Source: Kiritimatiellia bacterium (lineage in GTDB: Bacteria; Verrucomicrobiota; Kiritimatiellia; UBA8416; YA12-FULL-48-11). From it: a stretch of 32,443 nt of DNA. The first letter of the stretch is position 1. Every line of letters starts with the position of its first letter. Made by a program: the position numbers and the translations under genes. The stretch is taken from positions 1-32,443 of the forward strand of contig JAQUPZ010000019.1 of the NCBI GenBank assembly GCA_028716365.1, given 5' to 3'. The notes below the pieces were generated by a model, which saw only the letters and a list, made by a program, of their open reading frames with translations, searched no databases and was not told the origin of the DNA. Shown piece after piece: positions 31,715 to 32,443 of the stretch.

Positions 31715-31743
31715 TTGGACAAAAACGCTGAAACTGGTATCTC
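31715..31743 (+). promoter_or_regulatory. Weak candidate promoter for the PQQ-propeller gene
   Basis: TTGGAC (31715-31720), 17 nt, TATCTC (31738-31743), 65 nt before the ATG at 31808. Spacing is right but both boxes are imperfect. The rest of the divergent gap 31563-31807 shows no gene. Confidence 0.25.
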
Positions 31744-31807
31744 TGAATGGTTTCCAATAAAAGTAATGTCTTATCAATTAACAACCGCCTGCTCTGATGG
31801 ATTAACT

Positions 31808-32443
31808 ATGAAACAAAATCACATATACTCGTTAGTTTCTGCCACAACCTTTTTTCTGATCTGTCTCGCCATTGCAAGCAGTGCGCCTGCTGCGAGTGAC
31901 TGGCCGCAATGGCGCGGACCGTGTCGAAACGGCATCCTGCCTGATAGCCCCCCGCTGGCCAACGAGTGGCCCGAAAAAGGCCTGACGAAACTGTGGGACA
32001 GTGAACCGATTCCTTCCGACATTGATGGTGGACATGCCAGTGTTGTCGCGGCAGGTGGACGGGTGTATGCGTCTATCGTGTGGCACACCGATGTACCAAC
32101 CGAGACCCGCGCAATAGACGATCAGGTCCTGGTAAAACTCGGTTACCAGTCGGTCGCCGGCTGGCCCAAGGAAACTGTCGAGAAGCTGGAGAGAGACAAG
32201 CTCTCTCTGGATACGAATCTATTTGGCGGAAAGCTGGACGCTTTCATCAATGACTGGCTTGAGAAAAACCTCGACAAAAAGAAACGACAAACCTGCGCCG
32301 GCTATGTGCGCGGCCGATTTATGAAGGGCAAGAACGCCATTCCGCTGGAGGTTTATGACAAACTGGCAGCCAACCAGAAGACGCGTTTTCCAAACGAGGC
32401 GGCGATGGTCAAGTGGGTCAACGAGCAGAACTTCAGCGAAAAG
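31808..32443 (+). CDS. Exported PQQ-like beta-propeller protein (N-terminal part, cut by window edge)
   Basis: 212 codons open to the window end. The signal peptide is MKQNHIYSLVSATTFFLICLAIASSAPAA, cleaved before SDWPQWRGPCRNG. That W-P-Q-W-R-G-P start is the standard opening of exported PQQ-like propeller proteins abundant in Planctomycetota, Verrucomicrobiota and Lentisphaerota. GGHASVVAAGGRVYASIVW (residues about 78-97) is the first blade. The following charged helical insert (ETVEKLERDKLSLD, DWLEKNLDKKKRQTC) is longer than the usual blade connection. Such proteins may act as dehydrogenases or as scaffolds; cofactor residues lie outside the window. Shine-Dalgarno weak (GGATTAACT). Confidence 0.8.
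   Translation, partial: MKQNHIYSLVSATTFFLICLAIASSAPAASDWPQWRGPCRNGILPDSPPLANEWPEKGLTKLWDSEPIPSDIDGGHASVVAAGGRVYASIVWHTDVPTETRAIDDQVLVKLGYQSVAGWPKETVEKLERDKLSLDTNLFGGKLDAFINDWLEKNLDKKKRQTCAGYVRGRFMKGKNAIPLEVYDKLAANQKTRFPNEAAMVKWVNEQNFSEK

Noticed and set aside
1..32443. CRISPR array, tRNA, rRNA, integrase or phage genes
   Set aside because: No regularly spaced repeats, no cloverleaf or ribosomal sequence and no phage or integrase motifs were seen.

Overview
The window carries about two dozen genes, most of them exported enzymes and transporters for breaking down complex glycans. The style suggests a Gram-negative heterotroph of the PVC superphylum (Lentisphaerota, Kiritimatiellota or Verrucomicrobiota). 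The evidence is a set of families typical of those lineages: DUF4838, DUF2961/GH172, Tat-exported Gfo/Idh/MocA dehydrogenases, an NPCBM domain, and a PQQ-like propeller starting DWPQWRGP. Most genes have a good GGAGG ribosome-binding site, and no SusC/SusD pair is present. The lineage is an inference from style; there is no rRNA, tRNA or other marker gene here.

Layout. (1) Positions 1-4762, minus strand: an operon of a ROK-family regulator, a clan GH-D-like glycosidase and a DUF4838 protein cut by the window edge. (2) 5085-5849, plus: a polysaccharide deacetylase. (3) 5916-6959, minus: a membrane-anchored Spy/CpxP-like protein, followed by a long intergenic region with nested hairpins. (4) 7457-9274, plus: a secreted GH29 alpha-L-fucosidase. 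(5) 24867-9288, minus: a long run of mostly close-packed genes. In transcription order these are an MFS transporter, an exported O-methyltransferase, an APC permease, small ORFs, a Tat-exported dehydrogenase, an esterase, an oligogalacturonate-lyase-like propeller, a DUF5010/GH99-like protein, a second Tat dehydrogenase, a GC-rich sugar isomerase-like lipoprotein, a putative barrel hydrolase, GH172 and a BNR sialidase-like protein. (6) 24997-26505, minus: a barrel protein with a C-terminal discoidin-like domain, followed upstream by an IS91 transposase relic. (7) 26999-32443: a small lipoprotein, an outer-membrane-like protein, an orphan propeller-like protein, a P1-nuclease/phospholipase-C-like protein fused to NPCBM, and the start of a PQQ-propeller protein.

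How it may work together. Alpha-fucosidase, sialidase-like, GH-D-like, GH172, esterase and lyase-like enzymes would strip a decorated polysaccharide or glycoprotein glycan in the periplasm or outside the cell. The MFS and APC carriers would take up products. Two Tat-exported Gfo/Idh/MocA dehydrogenases plus an exported isomerase-fold lipoprotein suggest that part of the glycan may be broken by oxidation and elimination in the envelope rather than by hydrolysis.

Most notable signals: (a) a promoter-leader module present twice, upstream of the MFS gene and of the barrel gene, whose hairpin stem differs by compensatory base changes; (b) a GC-rich one-gene cassette bracketed by a 22-23 bp repeat; (c) an exported SAM-dependent methyltransferase; (d) the same C-x-C-P-x-C cluster in two different barrel proteins and a related cluster in a third.
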